From Lachnospiraceae bacterium (GTDB lineage: Bacteria > Bacillota > Clostridia > Lachnospirales > Lachnospiraceae): a stretch of DNA of 7,192 nucleotides. Below, one piece after another: positions 1 through 5,092 of the stretch (its first letter is position 1; every line of letters starts with the position of its first letter). Where the stretch lies: the NCBI GenBank assembly GCA_009774245.1, contig VSNM01000149.1, positions 1 through 7,192 of the forward strand, written 5' to 3'. The notes below the pieces were generated by a model. That model did no database searches. It saw nothing but the letters and a program-made list of their open reading frames with translations, and was not told the origin of the DNA. Position numbers and translations under genes: made by a program.

Positions 1-51
1 CTGCCGCAATCATTGATTTTATAAGCTGTTTGGGGAATTGGCTTAGAACCT

Positions 52-177
52 ATGTATAACAATTTCGGGAGATTAGGATTAAGTGAATTAGGGGCTACTC
101 TTAAACCAATTTTGGCGCAGCTATGTGATTGGGGTAAAACATACCATTCATATCAAAAACACGAAAAAAACACTTAA
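52..177 (+). pseudogene. Remnant of an HxlR-family regulator, C-terminal part only
   Basis: The reading frame ending with TAA at 175-177 encodes a tail with the pattern LSELGATLKPIL followed by LCDWGKTYHS. This matches the usual end of HxlR winged-helix regulators (S-L-T-E-L-G...L.P.L..L..WG). The helix-turn-helix part is missing. Upstream the frame is open only to a TAA at 22-24 and has no HxlR resemblance before about position 64. A nominal ATG at 52 exists, but the product would lack a DNA-binding domain, so I call it a gene remnant. Another frame (3-59) ends in a stop and may be the last 18 codons of an unrelated gene, which would put a recombination junction near 60-75. It converges on the minus-strand oxidoreductase 29 bp away. 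Confidence is moderate for the family and high that it is incomplete. Confidence 0.6.
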
Positions 178-206
178 CCTTTTTACTATAAGTGAGGAAC
201 AACCTT

Positions 207-875
207 TTAGTTTGTTATGCTTTGATTACTTACATATAATGCTAATTTCTCCCCCAATTTAAAGGCATTTTGACAATCTATTGGGAATTGCTTTTCTCTA
301 ATTTCTGCTTTATGTTCCTCACTAAAATTTGATGCTGCGTACTTTGAATAATCATTAAATTGGTAACAATCTGCCGAAATAATATATTCAGAAATTCCAT
401 TTAAAAGCTGTAGATAACTTTTGTTGTTTTCAAAAATATATTTATAACCAAACGATTCAATCATTTCATGTGGCAATCCCATAGTATAAATAAAACCAGA
501 ATGTATTACACCCATAAAATTTGTACGTTCTGCTGAATCATAAGAAAGATTTGCGAATATCAAACGTTCCATAAATGATTTCATTTCCCCCGTAATATTA
601 CCTAAATAAATTGGAGAACCCATTATCAAAATATCACTCGATAATATCGTCTTTAACACGTCTGTCAAATTGTCTTTCATCACACAATATCCATTAAGGT
701 TGCTTTCTATTTTTTTACAAGCAAAGCAGCTACTACAACCTTTAAAATCCAAATCATAAAGATGAATCAATTCTGTTTCTGCTCCGATAGACGCTGCCCC
801 TTCAAGAGATTTCTTTAGGAGATTAGCTGTATTCCAGTTCTTTCTTGGGCTTCCGTTAATTGCTATTGCTTTCAT
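207..875 (-). CDS. Flavodoxin-fold NAD(P)H-dependent FMN oxidoreductase (iron-sulfur flavoprotein-like)
   Basis: This 222-aa cytoplasmic protein belongs to the NADPH-dependent FMN reductase/flavodoxin-like family. The phosphate-binding loop of FMN is seen at residues 7-17 (INGSPRKNWNT). The second FMN loop is GSPIYLGNITGEMKSF at 86-101. Between them lies a cysteine set C47-x2-C50-x2-C53-x10-C64, like the compact cluster motif of iron-sulfur flavoproteins. The last gap is longer than the usual 4-7 residues, so a 4Fe-4S cluster is possible but not assured. The start is the ATG at 873-875, preceded by AAGGGA at good spacing and followed by the canonical MKAIAINGS; an in-frame ATG 27 bases upstream has no such support. 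The gene is divergent from an HxlR regulator, which probably controls it. Its role is likely reduction of quinones, nitro compounds or disulfide-stress products; the substrate cannot be told from sequence. Confidence 0.9.
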   Translation of the reverse strand: MKAIAINGSPRKNWNTANLLKKSLEGAASIGAETELIHLYDLDFKGCSSCFACKKIESNLNGYCVMKDNLTDVLKTILSSDILIMGSPIYLGNITGEMKSFMERLIFANLSYDSAERTNFMGVIHSGFIYTMGLPHEMIESFGYKYIFENNKSYLQLLNGISEYIISADCYQFNDYSKYAASNFSEEHKAEIREKQFPIDCQNAFKLGEKLALYVSNQSITN

Positions 876-891
876 AAGAGTTCCCTTTCTA

Positions 892-919
892 TTTACATTC
901 AAAGAATATTTGTTATAAT
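892..919 (+). promoter_or_regulatory. Promoter of the HxlR regulator gene
   Basis: TTTACA at 892-897 (five of six consensus bases) and TATAAT at 914-919 are separated by 16 bp. TG one base upstream of the -10 makes it an extended -10 element. Transcription should start near 926 and read into the regulator at 988. The promoter lies just upstream of, and facing away from, the oxidoreductase start. Confidence 0.65.
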
Positions 920-922
920 TTC

Positions 923-950
923 AGTATAGCTCTAAGATACAAAAATACAA
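923..950 (-). promoter_or_regulatory. Promoter of the flavin oxidoreductase gene
   Basis: On the minus strand TTGTAT (complement of 945-950) is followed after 16 bp by TATACT (complement of 923-928). It reads toward the oxidoreductase start at 875. It faces and nearly abuts the regulator's promoter, so a protein bound between them could control both genes. Confidence 0.55.
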
Positions 951-954
951 GTAC

Positions 955-968
955 GCACATTTTTGTGC
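955..968. promoter_or_regulatory. Candidate HxlR operator (inverted repeat)
   Basis: GCACA and TGTGC arms flank four T residues in the divergent intergenic region, just upstream of the oxidoreductase -35 on that gene's strand and within the regulator's untranslated leader. Regulators of this family bind as dimers to short inverted repeats near such promoters. The assignment rests on position and symmetry only. Confidence 0.3.
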
Positions 969-987
969 CCTGAATGGTGGTGGTAAA

Positions 988-1338
988 ATGAGAGATGATA
1001 GTTTGTATGATGGCTCTTGTGAAATTGTAAGTGCGCTTAATATTCTTAGTGGTCGTTGGAAATTACCAATTTTATGGAAATTGTCTTATGGAAATATACG
1101 TTACAATGAATTAAAAAGGCAAGTTCATGGTGTTACGAACATTATGTTGACACGCTCACTACAAGAATTAGAAGCACATGGTTTAGTTACTCGTATTCAA
1201 TATTCGGAAATTCCCCCTCATGTCGAATACGGTTTAACACAAGCGGGATTGAAATTAGTTCCGGCATTACAAGAGTTAAAAAAATGGGGTGAGGAACAAG
1301 CCATTCTTGAAAGGCAATTACAATCTTCTGAAAAATAA
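988..1338 (+). CDS. HxlR-family winged helix-turn-helix transcriptional regulator
   Basis: This 116-aa protein is full length for the HxlR family (usually 100-130 aa). The family core begins at residues 11-25 with a cysteine at position 11 and the WKLPILW helix. The recognition helix region follows around GVTNIMLTRSLQELEAHGL (47-65), then the wing with IPPHVEYGLT (79-88). The single conserved N-terminal cysteine is the residue that senses diamide, quinones or hypochlorite in the Bacillus relatives YodB, CatR and HypR. The same use here is inferred from that position. The start ATG at 988 follows a G-rich GGTGGTGG sequence, a fair but not ideal ribosome binding site. Its divergent partner is a flavin oxidoreductase, the same arrangement as HypR with its nitroreductase. 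Base composition is A+T-rich, unlike the ICE genes to its right. Confidence 0.9.
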   Translation: MRDDSLYDGSCEIVSALNILSGRWKLPILWKLSYGNIRYNELKRQVHGVTNIMLTRSLQELEAHGLVTRIQYSEIPPHVEYGLTQAGLKLVPALQELKKWGEEQAILERQLQSSEK

Positions 1339-1363
1339 TATTTATCAATTCTTTGTCAATACA

Positions 1364-1540
1364 GGAATGAGAGGGATTCCGCAGTAGTCGGCATTGTGGG
1401 AATGTGTATAACTGGCTGTCTTATGGAATTGTGGGTAACTCTGTTTGCAGGACGTGGGAAAGCTGCACTTTAGCTTTTCCATGTGCTGTGAATAGAGTTA
1501 TCCATGATTCCATAGCCTGTTATGCACATTTCCATAATGC
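1364..1540 (+). ncRNA. Structured RNA-like repeat, copy 1 (short hairpin plus ~150-nt long hairpin)
   Basis: On the plus strand GGAAT (1364-1368) pairs with ATTCC (1376-1380) around a 7-nt loop. A 10-nt linker follows, then a long hairpin from 1391 to 1540. The long stem closes with GCATT (1391-1395) on AATGC (1536-1540) and runs to an apical loop GCACTTT at 1465-1471. There is one 5-nt bulge near 1418-1422 and only two or three mismatches; the other deviations are G.U pairs, which on the minus strand would be A.C clashes. The element is about 83% identical to copy 2, and differences fall at paired positions with compensation. It begins 25 bp after the HxlR gene. A T-rich stretch follows at 1541-1549, so the hairpin could also end that transcript. 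I do not recognise a named RNA family. Confidence 0.6.
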
Positions 1541-1621
1541 TTTTCTTTTGGTCTTTGGTTTCTATGGTTCGGAATAGTGTGGTGCTGGCGGTCTATCTCT
1601 TGTTTTCGGTTGCTTGCTTCT

Positions 1622-1762
1622 TTACCGTACATGAGCATTCGCGCCCGGATTGTCGTTGCCGTAACCCTCCATGAGATTGATAACGCCCCAAATGCCAAGT
1701 CCGGCTCCAAGTGCCACAACAAGGGTCTGCAAAACGTCTACTGCGCTATTGAAAAATGCCAT
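1622..1762 (-). pseudogene. Truncated Maff2-family ICE membrane protein
   Basis: Starting at ATG 1760-1762, the 46-aa product begins MAFFNSAVDVLQTLV, continues VALGAGLGIWGVINLMEGYG and reaches NDNPGAN. This is the characteristic start of the Maff2 family, small membrane proteins encoded just before the VirB6/TrbL-like channel gene in Tn1549-type elements. Residues 10-31 form a hydrophobic segment. Family members continue for roughly another 20-30 residues with a second hydrophobic stretch. Here the frame runs into an unrelated AHVR tail and a stop at 1622, so homology breaks near 1636. A good ribosome binding site (AAAGGAT, seven bases upstream) is retained. No VirB6 gene follows; instead there are about 80 bp of unassigned sequence and then RNA-like repeat copy 1. 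The broken end points to a deletion or recombination event. Confidence 0.75.
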
Positions 1763-2012
1763 GAATATATCCTTTCTGCCGCGTCTGCGGCTGTCCGGCA
1801 AGCGGACAAAAGGCGGTCAGCGTTTTGGTCGCCGCCGCATAAAAAAACCGCCCTGTATGAAAGGCGGTGTCCCCACGCTGCGTAAGTTCTGCGGCGCGGC
1901 GGTATTCAGTTGTAAGGGGTTGGGCGGTACGTCCCACGGTAGGGGCGCGTACCATGTAGCCCGTGTTTACGTTTTTGATTTCCGATCAGCTCCTTAAAAA
2001 ATTTTTTTTGAA
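1763..2012. other. Leader region upstream of the Maff2 remnant, no convincing gene
   Basis: This part of the 454-bp gap between the Maff2 remnant and the 64-aa gene has several overlapping open frames, but none has both a ribosome binding site and recognisable protein character. It contains a terminator-like hairpin (separate entry), G+C-rich sequence, and an A/T tract at about 1996-2009 next to RNA-like repeat copy 2. In related elements this looks like an untranslated spacer between the coupling-protein and Maff2 gene groups. Confidence 0.5.
1841..1868 (-). terminator. Rho-independent terminator or attenuator before Maff2
   Basis: Read on the minus strand, ACCGCC and GGCGGT arms (complements of 1863-1868 and 1847-1852) enclose a 10-nt loop and are followed by seven T residues. 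It lies about 80 bp upstream of the Maff2 start, inside the transfer operon direction. It could therefore stop read-through from the coupling-protein genes or act as an attenuator in the leader. Confidence 0.65.
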
Positions 2013-2021
2013 TGACAGGTA

Positions 2022-2199
2022 GGAAAGGGGCTTTTTCCGTAGCAGTCGGCGGTGTGGGAATGTGGGTAACTGGCTGCTCTTTTGGGGCTGTGGGAAACGC
2101 TGTTTGCAGGACGTGGGAAAGCCGCACTCTGGCTTTTCCATGTGCTGTGAATGGCGTTTTCCATAGCTCCATAGCCTGTTATCCACATTTCCACGGCGC
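2022..2199 (+). ncRNA. Structured RNA-like repeat, copy 2 (short hairpin plus ~150-nt long hairpin)
   Basis: The layout is the same as copy 1, in the same orientation, 658 bp away. GGAAA (2022-2026) pairs with TTTCC (2034-2038) around a 7-nt loop. A 10-nt linker ending AGTCG follows, then the long hairpin 2049-2199 with apical loop GCACTCT at 2124-2130. Compared with copy 1, eight pairs change on both sides and stay paired: for example U-A to A-U at 2026:2034, A-U to G-C at 2051:2197, and U-A to C-G at 2123:2131. TGACAGG (2013-2019) and CCTGTCA (2213-2219) can pair outside the whole unit. The strand assignment rests on G.U pairs that exist only in plus-strand RNA, so the RNA would be antisense to the ICE genes around it. 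No clear promoter was found. Confidence 0.6.
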
Positions 2200-2216
2200 A
2201 AATCTTTTACGCCCTG

Positions 2217-2411
2217 TCACTGTTTCGGGATAAGCCCCATGCGGCGGGCTATTTCCTCCGCGTAAAGCTCCACATAACGGCGTTCCATTTCCTCCCGCCA
2301 CTGCCAATACTCCTGTATTGCTGTGTCAATGGCGACTGCCATATCCAGCAGCCACTTCATTTCAAGCTGCTTCCGCTGCTTCTCCTGTTTCTTTCTGATA
2401 CGCTTATTCAT
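2217..2411 (-). CDS. Small ICE protein of unknown function (64 aa)
   Basis: I do not recognise a family. The product is highly charged: a lysine/arginine-rich start (MNKRIRKKQEKQRKQLEMK) is followed by a predicted helix with an acidic and aromatic face (AIDTAIQEYWQWREEMERRY). It has no membrane segment or signal peptide. The start at ATG 2409-2411 is chosen because AGGAGG lies nine bases upstream; longer in-frame extensions run through the preceding gene and lack this support. It overlaps the 55-aa gene by eight bases, so translation is probably coupled. The position after the VirD4-like gene and before Maff2 suggests an accessory conjugation protein. The stop codon sits inside the CCTGTCA arm that flanks RNA-like repeat copy 2. 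Confidence 0.7.
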   Translation of the reverse strand: MNKRIRKKQEKQRKQLEMKWLLDMAVAIDTAIQEYWQWREEMERRYVELYAEEIARRMGLIPKQ

Positions 2412-2571
2412 TTCTTGCGTCCTCCTGTAAATGCGCCCGGTTCTTCTCGTAAAGCCGTTCGCAATCCTTGATAAATTTCCGCAGGGCGGCTTGCCGCCGC
2501 TGTTCCTCCCGGATTTTGGGGTTGACAAGCAGGGTGAACCGCCGCCTGTCAGTTCCGGGGTGTTCATTCAT
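2404..2571 (-). CDS. Small ICE protein of unknown function (55 aa)
   Basis: I do not recognise a family. The product is 55 aa, basic and largely helical, with a possible beta strand FTLLVNP near residues 12-18 and then a charged helix (EEQRRQAALRKFIKDCERLY). The start at ATG 2569-2571 follows AGGAGG at nine-base spacing. It overlaps the end of the coupling-protein fragment by eight bases in an ATGAATGA arrangement and overlaps the next gene by eight bases in the same way. Three genes in a row are thus linked by near-identical overlaps. Small basic proteins in this slot are usual in Tn1549-like transfer operons; a nucleic-acid or coupling-protein accessory role is inference. Confidence 0.7.
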   Translation of the reverse strand: MNEHPGTDRRRFTLLVNPKIREEQRRQAALRKFIKDCERLYEKNRAHLQEDARNE

Positions 2572-2839
2572 GGTCTGTGTCCTCCTGTAAGCCCTCCCCG
2601 TCAATCTCGTAGTAGTCAAATTCCTCGTCCGGCTTCACAATGGCGGAGCGGCGTTTGATGTGCTTTTCCATGTCAAAGGCGTTTTTCGGGTCTGCGTCGG
2701 AAAGGTACTTGTATTTCGGGTGTTTTGTGATGTCAAATTTATCCGAAAAGAACGGGCGCACCCCGCGCACCTGTAAAATACACTTGCCCCCGTCCATAAC
2801 GGCGATTTCGTCCTGTGTCATAAGCTCTTTGCCACATTG
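2564..2839 (-). pseudogene. C-terminal fragment of VirD4/TcpA-type conjugative coupling protein
   Basis: The frame reads QCGKELMTQDEIAVMDGGKC, then ILQVRGVRPFFSDKFDITKH and PKYKYLSDADPKNAFDM. This is the C-terminal end of the type IV secretion coupling ATPase of Tn1549-like ICEs, the hexameric pump that links the relaxosome to the mating channel. Only about 90 codons remain of a protein normally near 600 aa; the Walker A and B motifs are missing. The frame meets a TGA at 2840-2842, where the A+T-rich AIPR insert begins. An internal ATG at 2819-2821 gives an 85-aa ORF without a convincing ribosome binding site, so it is probably not a functional protein. Downstream it still overlaps the 55-aa gene by eight bases, as in an intact operon. 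Confidence 0.8.
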
Positions 2840-2866
2840 TCAAGTGATGAGTTCTCAAATTTGTGT

Positions 2867-2895
2867 TAGATATTCAACGAATTTTGTGATATACT
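2867..2895 (+). promoter_or_regulatory. Promoter of the AIPR gene
   Basis: An extended -10 (TGATATACT, with TATACT at 2890-2895) precedes the gene by about 30 bp. The matching -35 region (TTAGAT at 2867-2872, 17-bp spacing) is poor, which is common with extended -10 promoters. The gene thus appears to have its own promoter, opposite in direction to the surrounding ICE operon. Confidence 0.45.
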
Positions 2896-2926
2896 GTAGA
2901 AAAATAGATAGAGGAAGGGGAATATT

Positions 2927-4669
2927 ATGGGATATTGGGATGATTTTTTTGCTCGAAACGATTTAAAACAATATGGTTCTAATGCATTATTGTTGTACGC
3001 CTTGCAACTAAAATTTGATATTGACGATATTGATTCTGTAGCAGCAGACGCAATAACTGATGGAGCACAGGATAAAAAGTGTGATTTAATATATTTAGAC
3101 GAAAATAATGGTATAGCAGTAATTGCACAAGGTTATATACGTCAAAACCCTCAAGCAGATGACATAGCAAAGTCTAATAAGGCAAGTGATCTAAATACCG
3201 CAAGTGGATGGATATTTGAACGTAAAGAGGATGATTTGCCGGAAGATATTAAAAATCAAGTACTGGCACTTAGAGAAGCAGTTAAAAAAGAAAATATTAC
3301 AAGACTATATTTTTGGTACGTACATAATTGCAAAGAATCAGAGCAAGTAAAAGAAGAATTACAAACTGTTGAATTATCAGCTAAGACGTTAATTGACAAG
3401 TTTAAGCCCGATAATAATATTGGTATCTATGCTAATGAAGTTGGAAAAGAAACTCTAGAATGTTGGTATGCATCCACTACCAATACAATCTTGGTAAATG
3501 ATGATATATCAATTCCATTGCACGGAAAAGGTTTCGAACTTTTTGGAGATAAATGGAAAGCCTATCAGACCTGTATTTCTGGTAAGCAATTATATTCTTT
3601 TTACAAAGCATACCTAGATGATTTGTTCTCTGCAAATCCTAGGCGATTTTTGGGTATTGATAAGAGAGCAAAAACAAAAATTATCAATGCTGGAATCAAA
3701 ACTTCTGCGGAAACCACCCCCAAAAATTTTTGGGCATATAACAATGGAATTACAGCACTAACTCATTTTTATAATGTTGAAAATGATTGTTTAAACTGTA
3801 AAGGAATTTCTATTATTAATGGCGCACAAACTACAGGTTCAATAGGAAGCTTAATAAATTATCCGTCTGATGATTTGCTTATATCTATTCGTGTAATTGA
3901 ATGTACAGATGATACTACTATTAGAGCTATTATTGATAATAACAATAAGCAAAATGAAATGTTGCCATCAGATTTTCGTAGTAACGATACAATTCAAAAA
4001 CGATTAAGAAGTGAATTTCAAAAGTATACTAATATAATTTATAATGGAGGGTTAAGAAAAAATCAATCAGTAAGAGGAAAAGAAGTATTTGATCATTTTT
4101 TAGTTGGACAGACGTTAATGGCCTTTCATGGTGATCCTGTTTGTGCTTATGATAACAAAGTAGAAATTTGGGGGAATGATAAATTGTATGCCGAGGTATT
4201 TGATGATAATTTAACCGCTGAACATATAATTCTAGTTTACTCATTAAGCAAAACCATTGACCAACTGAAAACTGATTTAACATCAAAAAAACGTAATGGA
4301 AATATTAGCAATATTGAATCTGAATGGCTAGACTATTTCGGAAATAGAGGATCTCGAATTTTATTATTAAGCACGATTGCAATGAATTTAGAAATTATAT
4401 TAGATAAATCGCTTGGGAATATTAGACGTTTAGAATATAAAGACAATTTGGATTTTGAAGAATGCAAAAATTCATGGAAACCTATTGTAAATATGGTGTT
4501 ATCGTTTTGTGAAAAATTAAAACCTGTATTATCTGCTGGTGGATTAAATAGTAGAGAAATTGCAAGTGCCGCTATAAAAGAAGTCGGAGCTATTATAAAT
4601 TTCTCTAAAAAAGCTATTGGGTGTGATACAAAAGAAACTACATCATTCCTAAATAAACTAAAATACTGA
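2927..4669 (+). CDS. AIPR-family abortive infection phage resistance protein
   Basis: This 580-aa intact protein carries the two hallmark AIPR motifs: FWAYNNGIT at residues 268-276 and SIINGAQTTGS at 295-305, followed by a helical C-terminus. The N-terminal ~130 residues look like the restriction-endonuclease-like fold common in this family, with an acidic strand (D53 in CDLIYLD) followed by the strand IAVIAQGY (63-70). In a standard PD-(D/E)xK site a lysine is expected at position 70 (Q-x-K), but tyrosine is present. Nearby K82 and K85 in AKSNKASDLN might replace it. AIPR proteins are known from phage-defence loci and are thought to act as nucleases that stop infected cells; that role here is inferred from family. 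ATG 2927 follows AGGAAGGGG at suitable spacing. It is a single gene without partner, A+T-rich and on the opposite strand to the ICE genes, so it looks acquired. Confidence 0.88.
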   Translation: MGYWDDFFARNDLKQYGSNALLLYALQLKFDIDDIDSVAADAITDGAQDKKCDLIYLDENNGIAVIAQGYIRQNPQADDIAKSNKASDLNTASGWIFERKEDDLPEDIKNQVLALREAVKKENITRLYFWYVHNCKESEQVKEELQTVELSAKTLIDKFKPDNNIGIYANEVGKETLECWYASTTNTILVNDDISIPLHGKGFELFGDKWKAYQTCISGKQLYSFYKAYLDDLFSANPRRFLGIDKRAKTKIINAGIKTSAETTPKNFWAYNNGITALTHFYNVENDCLNCKGISIINGAQTTGSIGSLINYPSDDLLISIRVIECTDDTTIRAIIDNNNKQNEMLPSDFRSNDTIQKRLRSEFQKYTNIIYNGGLRKNQSVRGKEVFDHFLVGQTLMAFHGDPVCAYDNKVEIWGNDKLYAEVFDDNLTAEHIILVYSLSKTIDQLKTDLTSKKRNGNISNIESEWLDYFGNRGSRILLLSTIAMNLEIILDKSLGNIRRLEYKDNLDFEECKNSWKPIVNMVLSFCEKLKPVLSAGGLNSREIASAAIKEVGAIINFSKKAIGCDTKETTSFLNKLKY

Positions 4670-4739
4670 TGAAAATTTTACAGTATATTTTATCACAACT
4701 CTGAAACTCATATAATGTTTGCTTGTCAATATCCCTGTA

Positions 4740-4775
4740 AAAAGGCAGCCGCTTCCCTCAAAGCGTCTGCCTTTT
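4740..4775 (-). terminator. Rho-independent terminator after the DUF6809-like gene
   Basis: AAAAGGCAG (4740-4748) and CTGCCTTTT (4767-4775) form a perfect 9-bp outer stem, with further pairing inside (CGCTT/AAGCG around a short loop). On the minus strand it ends in a run of T 15 bp after the gene at 4791. A T-run also exists on the plus strand, so it may work in both directions and also stop AIPR transcription. Confidence 0.8.
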
Positions 4776-4790
4776 CCTGTCCCCGTCCTC

Positions 4791-5069
4791 CTACTCGTCC
4801 CTGAAAACCTCCGCCATCATCTTTGCCCCCAGCTTAAAACCGTCAATGAACATTTCCGAGAACTCAAACGGGATTACGTCAAGCTGTTCGTCCATGATTT
4901 TAACGAACCGCTTGTCAAGGGGCGGCTCCAGCTTAGCCAGCAACTCAATAAAATCGTCATAGTGGTTATAATTCCCCTGATAGATTTTCCGGTATTCCTC
5001 GCCTTTGGGGGCATACTGTTCCGCCGGGAAGATTTCTCCATTATAAAGCTGTTCCAGTATGTTCTTCAC
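4791..5069 (-). CDS. DUF6809-like small ICE protein (92 aa)
   Basis: The start MKNILEQLYNGEIFPAEQY and the ending MFIDGFKLGAKMMAEVF match my recollection of the DUF6809 group: short acidic cytoplasmic proteins common in Firmicute mobile elements, function unknown. The middle contains an amphipathic helix (DFIELLAKLEPPLDKRF). I choose the GTG at 5067-5069 because GGAGG then lies eight bases upstream and the product begins with the usual MK-ILE-LY. The ATG at 5073-5075 has only two bases between GGAGG and the codon, adds two residues, and remains an alternative. A strong promoter lies upstream and a terminator downstream, so it is a single-gene unit. It is divergent from a ribbon-helix-helix regulator that may control it. 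Confidence 0.7.
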   Translation of the reverse strand: MKNILEQLYNGEIFPAEQYAPKGEEYRKIYQGNYNHYDDFIELLAKLEPPLDKRFVKIMDEQLDVIPFEFSEMFIDGFKLGAKMMAEVFRDE

Positions 5070-5092
5070 TTCCATGACCTCCTTTTTGTTTT

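Larger units (their letters stand above)
2836..4730. mobile_element. Candidate cargo cassette carrying the AIPR gene, with partly inverted ends
   Basis: The left limit coincides with the break in the coupling-protein gene and with a shift to A+T-rich DNA. Reading inward from both ends gives matching blocks in the same order: ATTGTCAAG (2836-2844) against ATTGACAAG (complement of 4722-4730); ATGAGTT (2847-2853) against the complement of 4705-4711; and TTGTGATATACTGTA (2884-2898) against the complement of 4679-4698 with a 5-nt insertion. TTGTCAA also occurs as a direct repeat at 2837-2843 and 4723-4729. No transposase is inside. The blocks are short and unevenly spaced, so the unit could be a non-autonomous insertion, or the similarity could be promoter-like coincidence. 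Confidence 0.35.

Noticed and set aside
1369..1471. Possible pseudoknot between the G-rich short loop and the apical loop of the RNA-like repeat
   Set aside because: The complementarity possible in one copy is not kept in the other, unlike the stems.
1498..1722. Minus-strand 74-codon open frame downstream of and overlapping the Maff2 remnant
   Set aside because: Its last part is the non-coding strand of RNA-like repeat copy 1, it has no ribosome binding site at a suitable start, and no domain is recognisable.
1926..1953. GGTACG / CGTACC inverted repeat in the leader region
   Set aside because: Only six pairs with a 16-nt loop and no T-run; expected by chance in G+C-rich sequence.
1364..2199. 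Reading the two repeats as a CRISPR array, retron or oriT
   Set aside because: There are only two copies with unequal intervening sequence and no cas genes; there is no reverse transcriptase for a retron; no relaxase is adjacent and duplication of an oriT is unlikely.
1906..2201. Several minus-strand and plus-strand open frames across repeat copy 2
   Set aside because: They are translations of the hairpin itself; overlapping frames are all open because of the composition, none has a good start signal, and the differences between copies fit base pairing rather than codon conservation.
2431..2966. Plus-strand open frames opposite the small ICE genes and the coupling-protein fragment
   Set aside because: They are shadows of better-supported minus-strand genes that have strong ribosome binding sites and known homology.
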